Of a stretch of 64,000 nucleotides of DNA, positions 52,601-62,960 are shown piece after piece. Both the position numbers and the translations under genes were made by a program. The notes under the pieces are model-generated. The model was given only the letters and a program-made list of their open reading frames with translations, did not search any database and had not been told where the DNA came from. This DNA is from Macrostomum hystrix (Eukaryota > Platyhelminthes > Macrostomidae), in assembly GCA_950097015.1 (NCBI GenBank), contig CATNEN010000001.1, forward strand, positions 13,723,501-13,787,500. Reading direction: 5' to 3'. Numbering within the stretch: position 1 is the first letter of the stretch; each line of letters starts with the position of its first letter.

Positions 52601-55600
52601 CTTCCACTGCCACTAAATAAACTCCATCCAAACTGCTAATTAGTTTGTTGTCCAAGCGACAAATTTGGTAGCAGAGCGTTCACAACTCTTCAAATAATTC
52701 ATGGTTATCACGCGCTCGATGGATGCCGGCGACACCACCTCCACTTCTGCAACCGCTACTGCTCTGGCGCATACCATGCCGCCCACTCCGACCGCTGTTG
52801 CTGCCACCGCTGGCACTAGTTCTGGAGCCCCCACTGGTCCAGTTGCTTCTTTAACGCCAACTTTAACGACCGCTACGACCTCGCCGGGACCGACTGGGTA
52901 CCCACAACAACTGTCTGCTACTCCTACTGCGCCGGTCACTGCTGCCACTCTCACCCCGACAACTCCTGGCATCGATGTCAATGCATTGATCGCCTCTATG
53001 ACCGCGATGATGCAGCAGAACCAACAGCTAATACAACAGCTCGCTGCCGCAGTCCATCCTACCGCAACAGCGGAGCCTGCTGCACCGCCCACCTCACAAG
53101 CTGGAGATCCAGCTGGGCTCATCCGCTCTACGATCCTCAAGAGCGTCCAACTCCCAACCTTTGACGGTGCGGATCCAGCTGCATTTCCGAGCTTCTGGGA
53201 CACCTTCCTCTACCGCGTCGACCGCTCCAGCCTTAACGACGTTGACAAGTTCGAGGCACTCCGAGGTCTCCTCTCCGGCTCCGCCTTAAGGAAACTGGGC
53301 GCCCTCGATGCCTGCCAACCGAACGCCTACGCCGAGGCATGTCGCGTGCTCAAAGCCAACTACGCCGACACGCAAGAACAAAAGAACGCCGCATTCCAGC
53401 GCCTTCTCGCCCTTCACTGCAGCTCCGCTTCCGACCTTGAGGAGCTCGAGGAGTTTGCAGATGCCCTTCGCCTGGCCACCGGCCAACTTCTCCGCCTTGG
53501 AGAGCTTGATTGCACACTCAACGGGTACGTCTATGCCCTCTGGAGCCGACTTCCGCCTGACTTTCAGAGCGAGATCCGCAATGTTCGCGCTTCCAACGGA
53601 CAGCCTCTCATACCCACCATGGCCGAGCTCCAGGATCATCTGGACCGCAAGCGCAAGACCCTCCGGGCTGCGTCCGCCACCGTGCCGGCTGTGCCGTACG
53701 CATCCGCAGCTCTTTTAGGCGACGCTGCTTGCAGACCGACACCTGCTCGCAGCGAACGACGGCCGACAACAGTTCCACGTGCTGAACCTGCTCATCGCAC
53801 TACTACTACACCACGGCCTACCGCAGTTTCCACTCCTATTGCCGGTCCACAACACTGGAGGTCAAGCAAGAACTGTCTCTACTGCGACGGCTCCGACCAC
53901 GTTGCCATGTCCTGCAACAAGGTTCGCAAGCCCGACGACCGCCTTAAGATCGTCAGGCAGAAGAACCTCTGCCGTAACTGCCTCCGCCGTCACCACACCA
54001 AAGACTGCCGTGACAACCGACGCTGCCGCGAGTGCGAAGCCCCGCACCACACCACGCTCCACGGGGCCACATTCGAGAGTACCATCACCGAAAATCGCTC
54101 ACCGAATCCTCGTAACAACGCCCACCTCAACGCCGCTAGAGATGCCGACTCCAAGGAGGCCAACTCCCTTGTCTCTGCCGCAGCCGATGGAGGCCTCGTT
54201 CCCACCATCATGGCCACTCTCCGCGCGAAGGCCGTCAACCCTAAAGATGGCCGCGCCATCGACTGCAACATCCTCATCGACACTGGCTGCTCCTATTCTC
54301 ACCTCGACGGCGCCGTCGCCCGCAAGCTTGGCCTCAAGGCTGCCAGGAAACTCACGATCGCCACCTCCACCTTCCACACCGAATCCAGGCGCCATGTCAC
54401 CGCGGATCTCGTGAATTTTGACCTCCAGGCTCCAGACGGCCGCCGCTGGCCAATCACCGCCCTCGCCTCCGAACAGCTGGCAGCTCCAATCTACATGCCT
54501 GCTGTCAACCTCCCAAAGGATGTCATTAACACCCTCAAGAGCGTACCCAACGGCGTCTGCAACCTACCGCCCGCTCACGACAGGGACGTTTCTCTTGATC
54601 TCATCCTCGGCGGCGACGTCAACCAACTACTCATCGGCCCCGCGGTTCCTGCTCTGGCGCTGCGCCCAACGCTCACGGCCTACCTGACACCATTCGGTGC
54701 CATCCTCAACGGCTCCCTAGGCGCAACGAACAGCCGCGTCAACGGCCTCCTAGGCTCGTCTCAGGCACTAGTCGCTAACACCTATCTCAACGACAACGGA
54801 CTCCGTCTCGAACAGCTACTCGACAGCATGTCGAATCTCGAAGCTCTGGGCATCGACAAAGACGCCGGAAAGCCCTGCATGCAAGACGACGCCTCCCGAC
54901 GCCTCCTCGCCACCGCCAGCCGCGACCCGGAGGGTCGCATCTTCGTCGACCTGCCGTTCAAGCCTGGTGCAGAGCTTCTGCCTTCCAATTTTGGCCAAGC
55001 CTTCGGTCGCGCTCAAGCCACTCACCGCCGTCTCAGTCTTCCCGAACGCGAGGCCTATTACGCAGAATTTGAGAAACGCAAAGAAGAAGGAGTCCTAGAA
55101 CTCGTTACCACCGACCAGCCAGCCGGCCCAGTCGTCCATGTCCTGCCACATTTCCCGGTCTTTAAGGAGAGCTCAAGCACAACCAAGATCCGCCCCGTCG
55201 TCGACGCCTCCGCCAAGACTTCTCTGGCTGGGACTGCGCTTAATGACCTCCTGGACACCGGACCCAACATTCTGACCTCCATGCTCCAGGTCCTTCTAGT
55301 GCACCGTTCCCACCGTTTTGCCATTTCATCTGATCTAAAGGCTGCCTTTTATCAGATCGGCGTCCACAAGCCACACCGCGACGCCCTCCGCATCATCCTC
55401 CCAAAGGACATCACCAAACCGCTCCTTCAGGGCAATTACGAGGTCTGGCGCTTTACTCGAATTGTCATGGGGGCATCTCCCAGCCCCTGGATACTTTTAG
55501 CAGTCCTCCACAAGATCTGCCACGATGCTCTAAGCTCCAGAGACTCCGGCCTTTACCGCACTGAGCTCGAGCGCGTCATAGGCGGTCTCTACGTCGACAA

Positions 55601-58600
55601 TCTCGTTGTTGGCACCGACACCGAACACGATGCGACTCGCCTCGTCCATCGCCTTCGTGGGCTCTTCCATCGCGCTTGCTTCCACCTCCGCGAGTTCGCC
55701 ACCAACATCCCCGGCTGTCTCGTTGACCTCCCCGATGAGGACCGCCTCGCCGACAACCCGGTTGGCCTCCTAGGACTCAGATGGGACACAGTTCGCGACG
55801 CCGTCTCCCTCAAGAAGCCTAACCTACCGAGCCCCGAGGAGCTGACCCGCCGTACTCTTTGCAGAGGTGTCTACACCCCTTTCGACCCGGTTGGCTACGC
55901 CACGCCGCTCATCCTCGGCGCCCGCCTCCTCTATCGCCAGAGCTTCCAAGCCTCAGACTCCTGGGATGAAGCCGTCCGTCCCGAGGTCCGTGCGGCATGG
56001 GCCAAACTTTTGCCCGACCTCCTCCGCCTCGACGAGATCACTGTCCCACGCTTCGCTCTCCAGGATGCTGACCAACCGGTCCGCCTCGTTGTCTTCTCTG
56101 ACGGTGCCCCAGGCGCCTACGGGTTCACCATCTATATCTGGCAGTGCCTCGGCTCTAACATCACCTGCCGCCTCGTCTTTGCCAAGACCCGCCTTGCCCC
56201 TACAGCTAGGAAAGGCCTGCTCGTCACCGTCCCACGCCTCGAGCTCTGGTCCGCCCTCATCGCCACCCGCGCCGCATCTTTCATTCTCGATGCTCTGCGA
56301 AACCACCTTAAGTTCGAAGGGGTCACTCATTTTATCGACAGCCAGATCGTGCTCTACTGGCTTGCCAACGGGAAAAAGCTCCGTGCCTACGAGTCGCGTC
56401 GCGTTCAGCAGATCCTCGACTCCGACGTGACCCGTGACTACCGCTACGTGCCCACGGCCGCGAACCCTGCCGACCACTGCACAAAGCCGCTCAGCTTTGC
56501 TCAACTGCAACAGTCCAACTACTACGAGGGACCTGCCTTCCTCAAGGAGCCATTCACCGAGTGGCCTTCCTGGACCGCTGCAATGCCTGATCCTCGTCTT
56601 CTGGACGGCGTTCCGACCAGTAAGACGGCTACAGCATCCGTCGCCACTCTACTCGCTGCGGGATCCACCACCCACACGACGCCTGGCCACCTGAGCCTCA
56701 GACGCTCCGACCGGCTAGAACGCATTCTAGGTGTCACCTGCTACTTCCTCCGTCTGAAGGCCTTCATGCTGCGCCGGCCATTCTCGAAGGACTTCCCGCC
56801 TTCCCATGCTGAGCGTCAGGCGGCCTTGCTTCTTTGGATTCGATCAGCCCAGACTGAGTGCTACGGTGCTGTCATCCGAGCCCTCGAGTCCGGCCGACCT
56901 AAATCCGAGAAGATCATTGCCCAGCTGGACCTTCATCTCTGTGACGGCCTCATCCGCTTGGGTAGTCGCTTTGCCAACGCTTCCATGGACGAAGACTCCA
57001 AGTACCCGCTCCTGCTGCCACCTGGCCACTGCCTGACCCGGCTGCTTGCCCTGCTCCTCCACCGTCAAAGCAGCCACGCTGGTGCCTCAACCGTCCTCGC
57101 AATGCTTCGCGACAAATACTGGGTGCCGAAAGGCCTACTGACAGTCCGTGAAGCACTCTCAAGCTGCATCCAGTGCCGCCTCGCCAAAGGCTCAACCCGA
57201 GCACCACCAGGACATGGCCAGCTACCCAAGGAGCGACTCGATGCTGAAGCTGGTCCCTTCGCCTCCGTGCTCGTCGACCAGCTCGGGCCCGTCTTCACCT
57301 ACGACCGCAAGCTTCGACTCTCCACCAAGCGCTGGGCCCTGCTCGTCACCTGCTGCACGACAAGAGCTCTTCACATCGAGACCCTCTACGACTACTCCGC
57401 CGATGCTGTACTCCATGCCTTCGAGCGCTTCTGGTGCCGCCGCGGTCTCACCAAATGTGCTGTCTACCTCGACCAGGCCACCGCCTTCCAAGCCGCCGGC
57501 AAGTACGTGGAGAGCCACATCGCCACCGCCTTCCAGAAAAAGCTTCATGCCGACCTTCAGCCGCTGGCTGCAGCGCGACCCCTCGTGTTTAAGTTCGCGC
57601 CAGTCCGAGCTCCCTGGCACCAAGGGGCAGTCGAGCGGCTCGTCGCCCTCACCAAGTCCAGCCTTCGTCCTGCCCTCTGGCGCAAGCGTATATCCGATGA
57701 AGAGCTGCACACTCTCCTCGTCAAGATCGAGGCCATACTAAACTGCCGGCCACTGACAACCGTCTCCAACGACCCGGCAGATCCATCACCGCTGACTCCG
57801 GCTCATCTCCTCGGGGTTGGCCCTCACCTGCTCCTTCCAGTCAACGACGACACCTTTCTACCAGCCGGCACCTCCGCGGCGGACCATCTTCGAGCTCTTC
57901 ATCGCCGCCGCGACGCCATCCTCAACGCGTTCTGGGACCGGTGGAACCGAGAGTACCTCAATCACCTCCGTTCTGTCCATCTTCAAGAGCGGCGCCGCCA
58001 CCGCCAGAACGCCAGTGAGTTCCACCTCGACCAGGTCTGCCTCCTTGCCGAACCGACGCCCAGAGCGACATGGAAGCTGTGCCGCATCCTCCAACTGCAC
58101 CCGGATCCCGCTGGCATCATCCGGTACGTCACCATCCGCACAACTTCTGGCCACGAGGTCTGCCGATCCGTTGCCCACCTCGTCCCGCTCGAGTGCGACA
58201 CCGGCGCTTCACAGCCCATCGTTCTGGCGGCGGGTCTACCCGGCTCGTCCACAGGCTCGTCCACCAGCTCATCCGCCGGCTTATCAGCCGGTTCGTCCGC
58301 CGGCTCGTCGGCTAGCACCACCGAAGCGGCCGGCACCGCCGACGGCCTCTCTGCCAGAGATCTTCGCGCCTTTCGCCGCCAGGCGATTCGCGATGGCATC
58401 TGTGACATGTGACTAATGCTTATCAATTTTACTACTGTGACGAATAAATTGACCAATTGACTATGTTTAAAGCTTTAACCGCTCCCGAAGTTCATCCGAC
58501 CACCCGTGCTAGCCAACTACTTTTCGTCGTGAACTCAGTTTTGCCTGTTGTCCTCCGCCCTCCCCGGAAAATGTCAGAATTCATCTTCCAATGTTTTGTG

Positions 58601-61600
58601 TTATTCGTGCCCCCCCCCGAACCTGTCGGATTATAATCCTCCAATTCTTCGCCTCTTTTGGGCCTTCGTCTTCGTCTTACGTTTTCATGTACTTTTAGTC
58701 CCCTTAACACATTAGTTGCAGCTAACCTTATTTATTGTCTGTGACCTCATCCATTTGCGTTTACCACTTTTATATCTATGTACAAGACCACCTCTCCGTT
58801 ACAGGTTCTCTTAGCGTGTAAGCGTGCCCTCAAGCGTGTCCATGTTCCTTTCTATCTGCCTCACCTTTTGCTTCCACTGCCACTAAATAAACTCCATCCA
58901 AACTGCTAATTAGTTTGTTGTCCAAGCGACACTGTGGAAGGATTGGGGTGGTGGGTGTCTGTGGAAGGATTGGGGTGGTGGGTGTCTGTGGAAGGATTGG
59001 GGTGGTTGGTGTCTGTGGAAGGATTGGGGTGGTGGGTGTCTGTGGAAGGATTGGGGTGGTGGGTGTCTGTGGAAGGATTGGGGTGGTGGGTGTCTGTGGA
59101 AGGATTGGGGTGGTGGGTGTCTGTGGAAGGATTGGGGTGGTGGGTGTCTGTGGAAGGATTGGAGTGGTGGGTGTCTGTGGAAGGATTGGGGTGGTGGGTG
59201 TCTGTGGAAGGATTAGGGTGGTGGGTGTCTTGGTGGATTTGTGTGAAATGAAAAATCAACTGAAAAGTATTATTTCTCTAAAAATATATTTAAAATGCTT
59301 TTCATTTTAGATTTTTGAAGTCCCAAAGGAGGATGACCTGGCTGAAAATACACTGAACCGATTGACTCAGTAGGTTTTGAAAGAACCCTTGTTTACTAGT
59401 TTATAGAAAAAATCTAAGATTTCACCCCATCTCCATTCCATCCGTTAGAGTGCGTCTGCACTCATTCAACAAGCCGATGCTGCCTTTCGACTCCAACGCC
59501 AGCCGAGCCATCATCGACCGGGTGGAGTTCGTCACACGTCTGGACGCGAGTTTTCACTTTCAGTCGAGTGAAAAGTATATCGAGGTGGGCAATGCCCATA
59601 GTATTTTTTGACGATATTCATTTGACACGATACTAGTTTGACACGATACTAGTTTGACACGATACTAGTTTGACACGACTCTAATTTGGCACGATACTAG
59701 TTTGACACGATACTAGTTTGACACGATACTAATTTGACACGATACTAATTTGACACGATACTAATTTGACACGATACTAGTTTGACACGATACTAATTTG
59801 ACACGACTCTAATTTGGCACGATACTAGTTTGACACGATACTAATTTGACACGATACTAGTTTGACACGATACTAGTTTGACACGATACTAGTTTGACAC
59901 GATACTAGTTTGACACGATACTAGTTTGACACGATACTAGTTTGACACGATACTAATTTGACACGATACTAATTTGACACGATACTAGTTTGACACGATA
60001 CTAGTTTGACACGATACTAATTTGACACGATACTAATTTGACACGATACTAGTTTGACACGATACTAGTTTGACACGATACTAATTTGACACGATACTAA
60101 TTTGACACGATACTAGTTTGACACGATACTAGTTTGACACGATACTAATTTGACACGATACTAATTTGACACGATACTAATTTGACACGATACTAGTTTG
60201 ACACGATACTAATTTGACACGACTCTAATTTGGCACGATACTAGTTTGACACGATACTAGTTTGACACGATACTAATTTGACACGATACTAGTTTGACAC
60301 GATACTAGTTTGACACGATACTAGTTTGACACGATACTAGTTTGACACGATACTAGTTTGACACGATACTAGTTTGACACGATACTAATTTGACACGATA
60401 CTAGTTTGACACGATACTAGTTTGACACGATACTAATTTGACACGATACTAGTTTGACACGATACTAGTTTGACACGATACTAATTTGACACGATACTAA
60501 TTTGACACGATACTAGTTTGACACGATACTAGTTTGACACGATACTAATTTGACACGATACTAATTTGACACGATACTAATTTGACACGATACTAGTTTG
60601 ACACGATACTAATTTGACACGATACTAATTTGACACGATACTAGTTTGACACGATACTAATTTGACACGACTCTAATTTGATACGATACTAGTTTGACAC
60701 GACTCTAATTTGACACGATACTAATTTAATTACGATACTAGTTTGACACGACTCTAATTTGACACGATACTAAATTTGACACGACTCTAATTTGACACGA
60801 TACTAATTTGCTCTAACCTAAAATCACAGGTAGCAAACTACGGACACGGCATTCGGAACAATCCGCACATTGCTTCGTCCCTGCCGTCAATCTTTTACAA
60901 TAGACTTGCCGAGGCTATCATTTTTGTGAGTGATTTTGTTTTTCTTCTCTTGACTTTGCTCACTAGTTTTTATTTGTAACTTACCTTTCGATTTGAACTT
61001 TTCGCAGCCAAACGAGAATGCCGTTGGTGGTGAGATGGTGTACCCCGAAATGGGATTGAAAATTCCGACTAAACCGGTGAGATAACTGATCACAATGACT
61101 GACTTTCACATATTTCGTCCTAATATTGTCATTTGTCGTTGTATGTTTTAATTTTTAGTCGGACCTGATCGTACAGTACAGCTACCTGCCAACCTATCAC
61201 ATCGATAAGACCAGTGCCGGACCTCTAATCTGTCCTATAATGTTTGGCGACAAATGGGGTGAGTTTAATAGATCTGTGTACATCTGTTCAGTCCATGGAC
61301 TTGAGGACCGCAAATTACAGCTGGTACCCGCGGGGTGAGTGGCAGAGCAGTCTCACGCATTTGCCTCTCGCACCAAGGTCCCTGGGCTCGATTCCGCGTC
61401 GAGGCCACATTTATTTGGGGTGCAGCCGCGGAGAGATGGCTTTGGGGCTTGTCGTGCAATTTACGCCCTTGAGGGCCAACCTCCAAGGCACAGTTAGAGT
61501 GAAATGTACACTGCCTGACGACGAGAAAGTCAGGTCAGTGTGCGTGTGTGCTAGTGCACAGTCTAGTGCGCCTAATTACGAGTATAATAATGCTTTACTA

Positions 61601-62960
61601 CCGGATAAAATAAGTAAATCTGTGGGGAAAAATTCTTCAAGATATATTATTCGAAGTTCTGAAAGTCGGTTTAGCACTAATCATTGGGCTAGAAGGCCCA
61701 TTAACCGTAGAAGACCACGCTATTTCCCCCCTGGTGAAAGACTTTGGGGCTGTTTCAAATACCTCCCAAAGGTTCCGATAGCTCCCAAACCGAATGACCG
61801 ATTCTCGTGAACTAGTCCACCGTTTGCGATGAACTAATTTCTGGCTAAAAAGCATCAATAAAATCAATAAAATCAATAAAATCAATAAAATCAATAAAAT
61901 CAATAAAATCAATAACCTATTAAGAACATCAATAACCGACGAGGTAACATGATGAAATTTCGTGAGAAGAAAATTGTTGCCTATATTGGTGGTTTTTGCC
62001 ACCAGACAGCACAACGAGAATTGTTGAATATCTCGATGATGATAATGATAAAATAATAATAATTGCAGAAGGCTGCGGGCAATGGCACTAGAGGAGGCCA
62101 TTCCGCCCATTTCGCTGACTCCTGAGCACACACGCATACAGATACTGTACGCAGGCACACGCTCATACATGTGTGTACATCTGCCCTGACTTTCTCATTG
62201 TCAGGCAGTGTACACTTCACTGTGCCTTGGAGGTTGGCCCTCAAGGGCGTAAATTGCACGACAAGCCCCCAAGCCTTCTCTCTGCGGCTGCGCCCAAATG
62301 AATGTGGCCTCGCCGTGGAATCGAACATAGGGACCTTGGTGCGAGAGGCAAACGCGATAACCGCTCTGCCACCGCCCCCCCTCACCGATATCTCGATGAT
62401 GCCGATGTTTTGTAATTATGGAAGTTTTTTAATCGGATAAAGCGGTAGATTTTAGCCCGCGTTCAGGATTTTAATGGCGATGATTTTGGGAGATACAGAA
62501 AGAACATTGAAATACCCCACCTGCTCAAGTCTTTATGAACACAATTTGTACTCATGCGACCCGCATTGCAGTGGCTAGAATTCCGCTGGGTCTGCTGACC
62601 TGTTCTCAGGACCAAGAGGTGGTGATGGAGCAGTGGCTGCCGGGAACCGCAACAGCTCGACGACGTTCTGTCGAGCGCAGCTGGAAGACACTCATAAGGC
62701 CCCAGCTGCCACAGCCGATCAATGCAACCGCCACCCTGCAGGGAAATGAAACAGCCGGAGATTTGAAACCAGCCATTGTGGCCCAGGAGCGATTGGAAAA
62801 TTCTACGGACATTGAGTCCAGTCTGAAGTCCCCTGAGCAACAGCAAGAGGCGGTCATTGAAGGCGTCAAGGATGCGGACTCGAAATCTGCCAGTTCTGCC
62901 GATGCTGACGAAAAAGACGACGCTGATGAAGACGGCGATGATCAGGATGCTGAGAAGTGA
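49675..62960 (+). CDS. Prolyl 4-hydroxylase alpha-subunit-like protein with altered active site, 11 exons
   Basis: Exons 49675-49961, 50334-50467, 50550-50899, 51371-51706, 52080-52259, 59311-59369, 59449-59584, 60830-60925, 61008-61076, 61159-61258 and 62572-62960 join in frame, giving 711 aa. Residues 1-~22 are a signal peptide (LLSIVLLLSINQW). Residues ~30-150 resemble the P4HA N-terminal dimerisation domain and ~180-290 the peptide-binding TPR-like region (YNLSAEDFAEGNFAG; AYYQMKQFDKAIEAL). The dioxygenase part follows: E-N-W-R-P-Y, V-A-N-Y-G, G-G-E-M-V-Y-P-E-M-G and C-P-I-M-F-G-D-K-W. The iron-binding H-x-D appears as PHIAS (Asp lost), and the distal His before C-P is also missing, so hydroxylation activity is unlikely. 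It ends in an unusual acidic tail of ~90 residues without KDEL. The exon 5 end is uncertain by a few codons. Confidence 0.8.
50025..50165 (+). repeat. tRNA-derived SINE, copy 2 (intron 1)
   Basis: The head GTGGCAGAGCGGTTAACGCG and the B-box-like AGCTCGATTCC are followed by a shortened body, then GTACACTGCCTGACGATGAG. The central GGGCCAACCTCC part is missing in this copy. Confidence 0.85.
50935..51335. repeat. ~30-bp minisatellite in intron 3
   Basis: About 13 units of GTGAGGTGGGACTGTATGTA (plus CATTCAGGGA) fill the intron between exons 3 and 4. Confidence 0.95.
52258..52353 (+). repeat. 27-bp minisatellite, left part (split by the BEL element)
   Basis: Units of GTGGAAGGATTGGGGTGGTG (plus GGTGTCT) continue at 58932-59232 after the retrotransposon, showing that the array existed before the insertion. 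Confidence 0.9.
52354..52661 (+). repeat. BEL/Pao 5' LTR
   Basis: 308 bp with TG...CA ends; ACTAAATAAACTCC near the right end may hold the polyadenylation signal. A primer-site-like TTTGGTAGCAGAGCG begins two bases after it. Confidence 0.95.
52701..58412 (+). CDS. BEL/Pao Gag-Pol polyprotein (1903 aa, intact)
   Basis: The single open frame begins at ATG 52701, 39 bp after the 5' LTR. In order: a Thr/Ala-rich start; a Gag core (~140-330, FDGADPAAFPSFWDTF); zinc knuckles from ~390 (CLYCDGSDHVAMSC and two following Cys/His clusters); aspartic protease (IDTGCSYS, ~525); reverse transcriptase (~800-1000) with the polymerase box written YVDN rather than YVDD (~963); RNase H-like region (FSDGAPGAYG, ~1131); integrase zinc site (H...H...C-I-Q-C, ~1452-1493); integrase core with D (VDQLGP), D (YLDQATAF) and E (HQGAVERL). 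RT and integrase order and motifs are those of the BEL/Pao clade. No stop or frameshift. The second Asp of the YVDD box is Asn here, which may lower activity or be normal for this lineage. Confidence 0.97.
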   Translation: MVITRSMDAGDTTSTSATATALAHTMPPTPTAVAATAGTSSGAPTGPVASLTPTLTTATTSPGPTGYPQQLSATPTAPVTAATLTPTTPGIDVNALIASMTAMMQQNQQLIQQLAAAVHPTATAEPAAPPTSQAGDPAGLIRSTILKSVQLPTFDGADPAAFPSFWDTFLYRVDRSSLNDVDKFEALRGLLSGSALRKLGALDACQPNAYAEACRVLKANYADTQEQKNAAFQRLLALHCSSASDLEELEEFADALRLATGQLLRLGELDCTLNGYVYALWSRLPPDFQSEIRNVRASNGQPLIPTMAELQDHLDRKRKTLRAASATVPAVPYASAALLGDAACRPTPARSERRPTTVPRAEPAHRTTTTPRPTAVSTPIAGPQHWRSSKNCLYCDGSDHVAMSCNKVRKPDDRLKIVRQKNLCRNCLRRHHTKDCRDNRRCRECEAPHHTTLHGATFESTITENRSPNPRNNAHLNAARDADSKEANSLVSAAADGGLVPTIMATLRAKAVNPKDGRAIDCNILIDTGCSYSHLDGAVARKLGLKAARKLTIATSTFHTESRRHVTADLVNFDLQAPDGRRWPITALASEQLAAPIYMPAVNLPKDVINTLKSVPNGVCNLPPAHDRDVSLDLILGGDVNQLLIGPAVPALALRPTLTAYLTPFGAILNGSLGATNSRVNGLLGSSQALVANTYLNDNGLRLEQLLDSMSNLEALGIDKDAGKPCMQDDASRRLLATASRDPEGRIFVDLPFKPGAELLPSNFGQAFGRAQATHRRLSLPEREAYYAEFEKRKEEGVLELVTTDQPAGPVVHVLPHFPVFKESSSTTKIRPVVDASAKTSLAGTALNDLLDTGPNILTSMLQVLLVHRSHRFAISSDLKAAFYQIGVHKPHRDALRIILPKDITKPLLQGNYEVWRFTRIVMGASPSPWILLAVLHKICHDALSSRDSGLYRTELERVIGGLYVDNLVVGTDTEHDATRLVHRLRGLFHRACFHLREFATNIPGCLVDLPDEDRLADNPVGLLGLRWDTVRDAVSLKKPNLPSPEELTRRTLCRGVYTPFDPVGYATPLILGARLLYRQSFQASDSWDEAVRPEVRAAWAKLLPDLLRLDEITVPRFALQDADQPVRLVVFSDGAPGAYGFTIYIWQCLGSNITCRLVFAKTRLAPTARKGLLVTVPRLELWSALIATRAASFILDALRNHLKFEGVTHFIDSQIVLYWLANGKKLRAYESRRVQQILDSDVTRDYRYVPTAANPADHCTKPLSFAQLQQSNYYEGPAFLKEPFTEWPSWTAAMPDPRLLDGVPTSKTATASVATLLAAGSTTHTTPGHLSLRRSDRLERILGVTCYFLRLKAFMLRRPFSKDFPPSHAERQAALLLWIRSAQTECYGAVIRALESGRPKSEKIIAQLDLHLCDGLIRLGSRFANASMDEDSKYPLLLPPGHCLTRLLALLLHRQSSHAGASTVLAMLRDKYWVPKGLLTVREALSSCIQCRLAKGSTRAPPGHGQLPKERLDAEAGPFASVLVDQLGPVFTYDRKLRLSTKRWALLVTCCTTRALHIETLYDYSADAVLHAFERFWCRRGLTKCAVYLDQATAFQAAGKYVESHIATAFQKKLHADLQPLAAARPLVFKFAPVRAPWHQGAVERLVALTKSSLRPALWRKRISDEELHTLLVKIEAILNCRPLTTVSNDPADPSPLTPAHLLGVGPHLLLPVNDDTFLPAGTSAADHLRALHRRRDAILNAFWDRWNREYLNHLRSVHLQERRRHRQNASEFHLDQVCLLAEPTPRATWKLCRILQLHPDPAGIIRYVTIRTTSGHEVCRSVAHLVPLECDTGASQPIVLAAGLPGSSTGSSTSSSAGLSAGSSAGSSASTTEAAGTADGLSARDLRAFRRQAIRDGICDM
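58624..58931 (+). repeat. BEL/Pao 3' LTR
   Basis: Identical to the 5' LTR by eye. The sequence just before it (GTGCCCCCCCCCGAACC) is C-rich rather than purine-rich, unlike an ordinary polypurine tract. Confidence 0.95.
58932..59232 (+). repeat. 27-bp minisatellite, right part
   Basis: About 11 units of GTGGAAGGATTGGGGTGGTG (plus GGTGTCT) lie next to the 3' LTR. Open frames on both strands are artefacts of the 27-bp period. Confidence 0.95.
59620..60812. repeat. 16-bp satellite (TTTGACACGATACTAG) in intron 8
   Basis: About 70 units differ mainly at one position (CTAG or CTAA), with occasional GACTCTAATTTGGC variants. It fills the intron between exons 7 and 8 of the prolyl hydroxylase-like gene. 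Confidence 0.97.
61328..61560 (+). repeat. tRNA-derived SINE, copy 3 (intron 10)
   Basis: A full-length copy with GTGGCAGAGCAGTCTCACGC head, B-box-like GGCTCGATTCC, TTGTCGTGCAATTTACGCCC and GAGGGCCAACCTCC body, and CACTGCCTGACGACGAG tail. Confidence 0.9.
61855..61920. repeat. AATCAATAA short tandem repeat
   Basis: Seven or more ATCAATAAA units lie between the two intron-10 SINEs. Confidence 0.9.
62150..62385 (-). repeat. tRNA-derived SINE, copy 4 (inverted, intron 10)
   Basis: A reverse-orientation copy in the same intron as copy 3. The two could pair in the transcript into a long hairpin of about 200 bp. Confidence 0.9.

Larger units (their letters stand above)
52354..58931 (+). mobile_element. 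Full-length BEL/Pao LTR retrotransposon in intron 5
   Basis: The LTRs are 308 bp (52354-52661 and 58624-58931), start TGTCGGATTATAATCC and end TCCAAGCGACA, and are identical as far as I can compare by eye. A 5-bp target duplication CTGTG lies at 52349-52353 and 58932-58936. One long open frame fills the interior. The element lies in the same orientation as the host gene, in a minisatellite. An identical LTR pair and intact frame mean a recent insertion that may still be polymorphic and active. Confidence 0.97.

Noticed and set aside
52640-58456. Many antisense and alternate-frame ORFs across the BEL element
   Set aside because: They overlap an intact polyprotein with recognisable domains; they arise from its GC-rich third positions.
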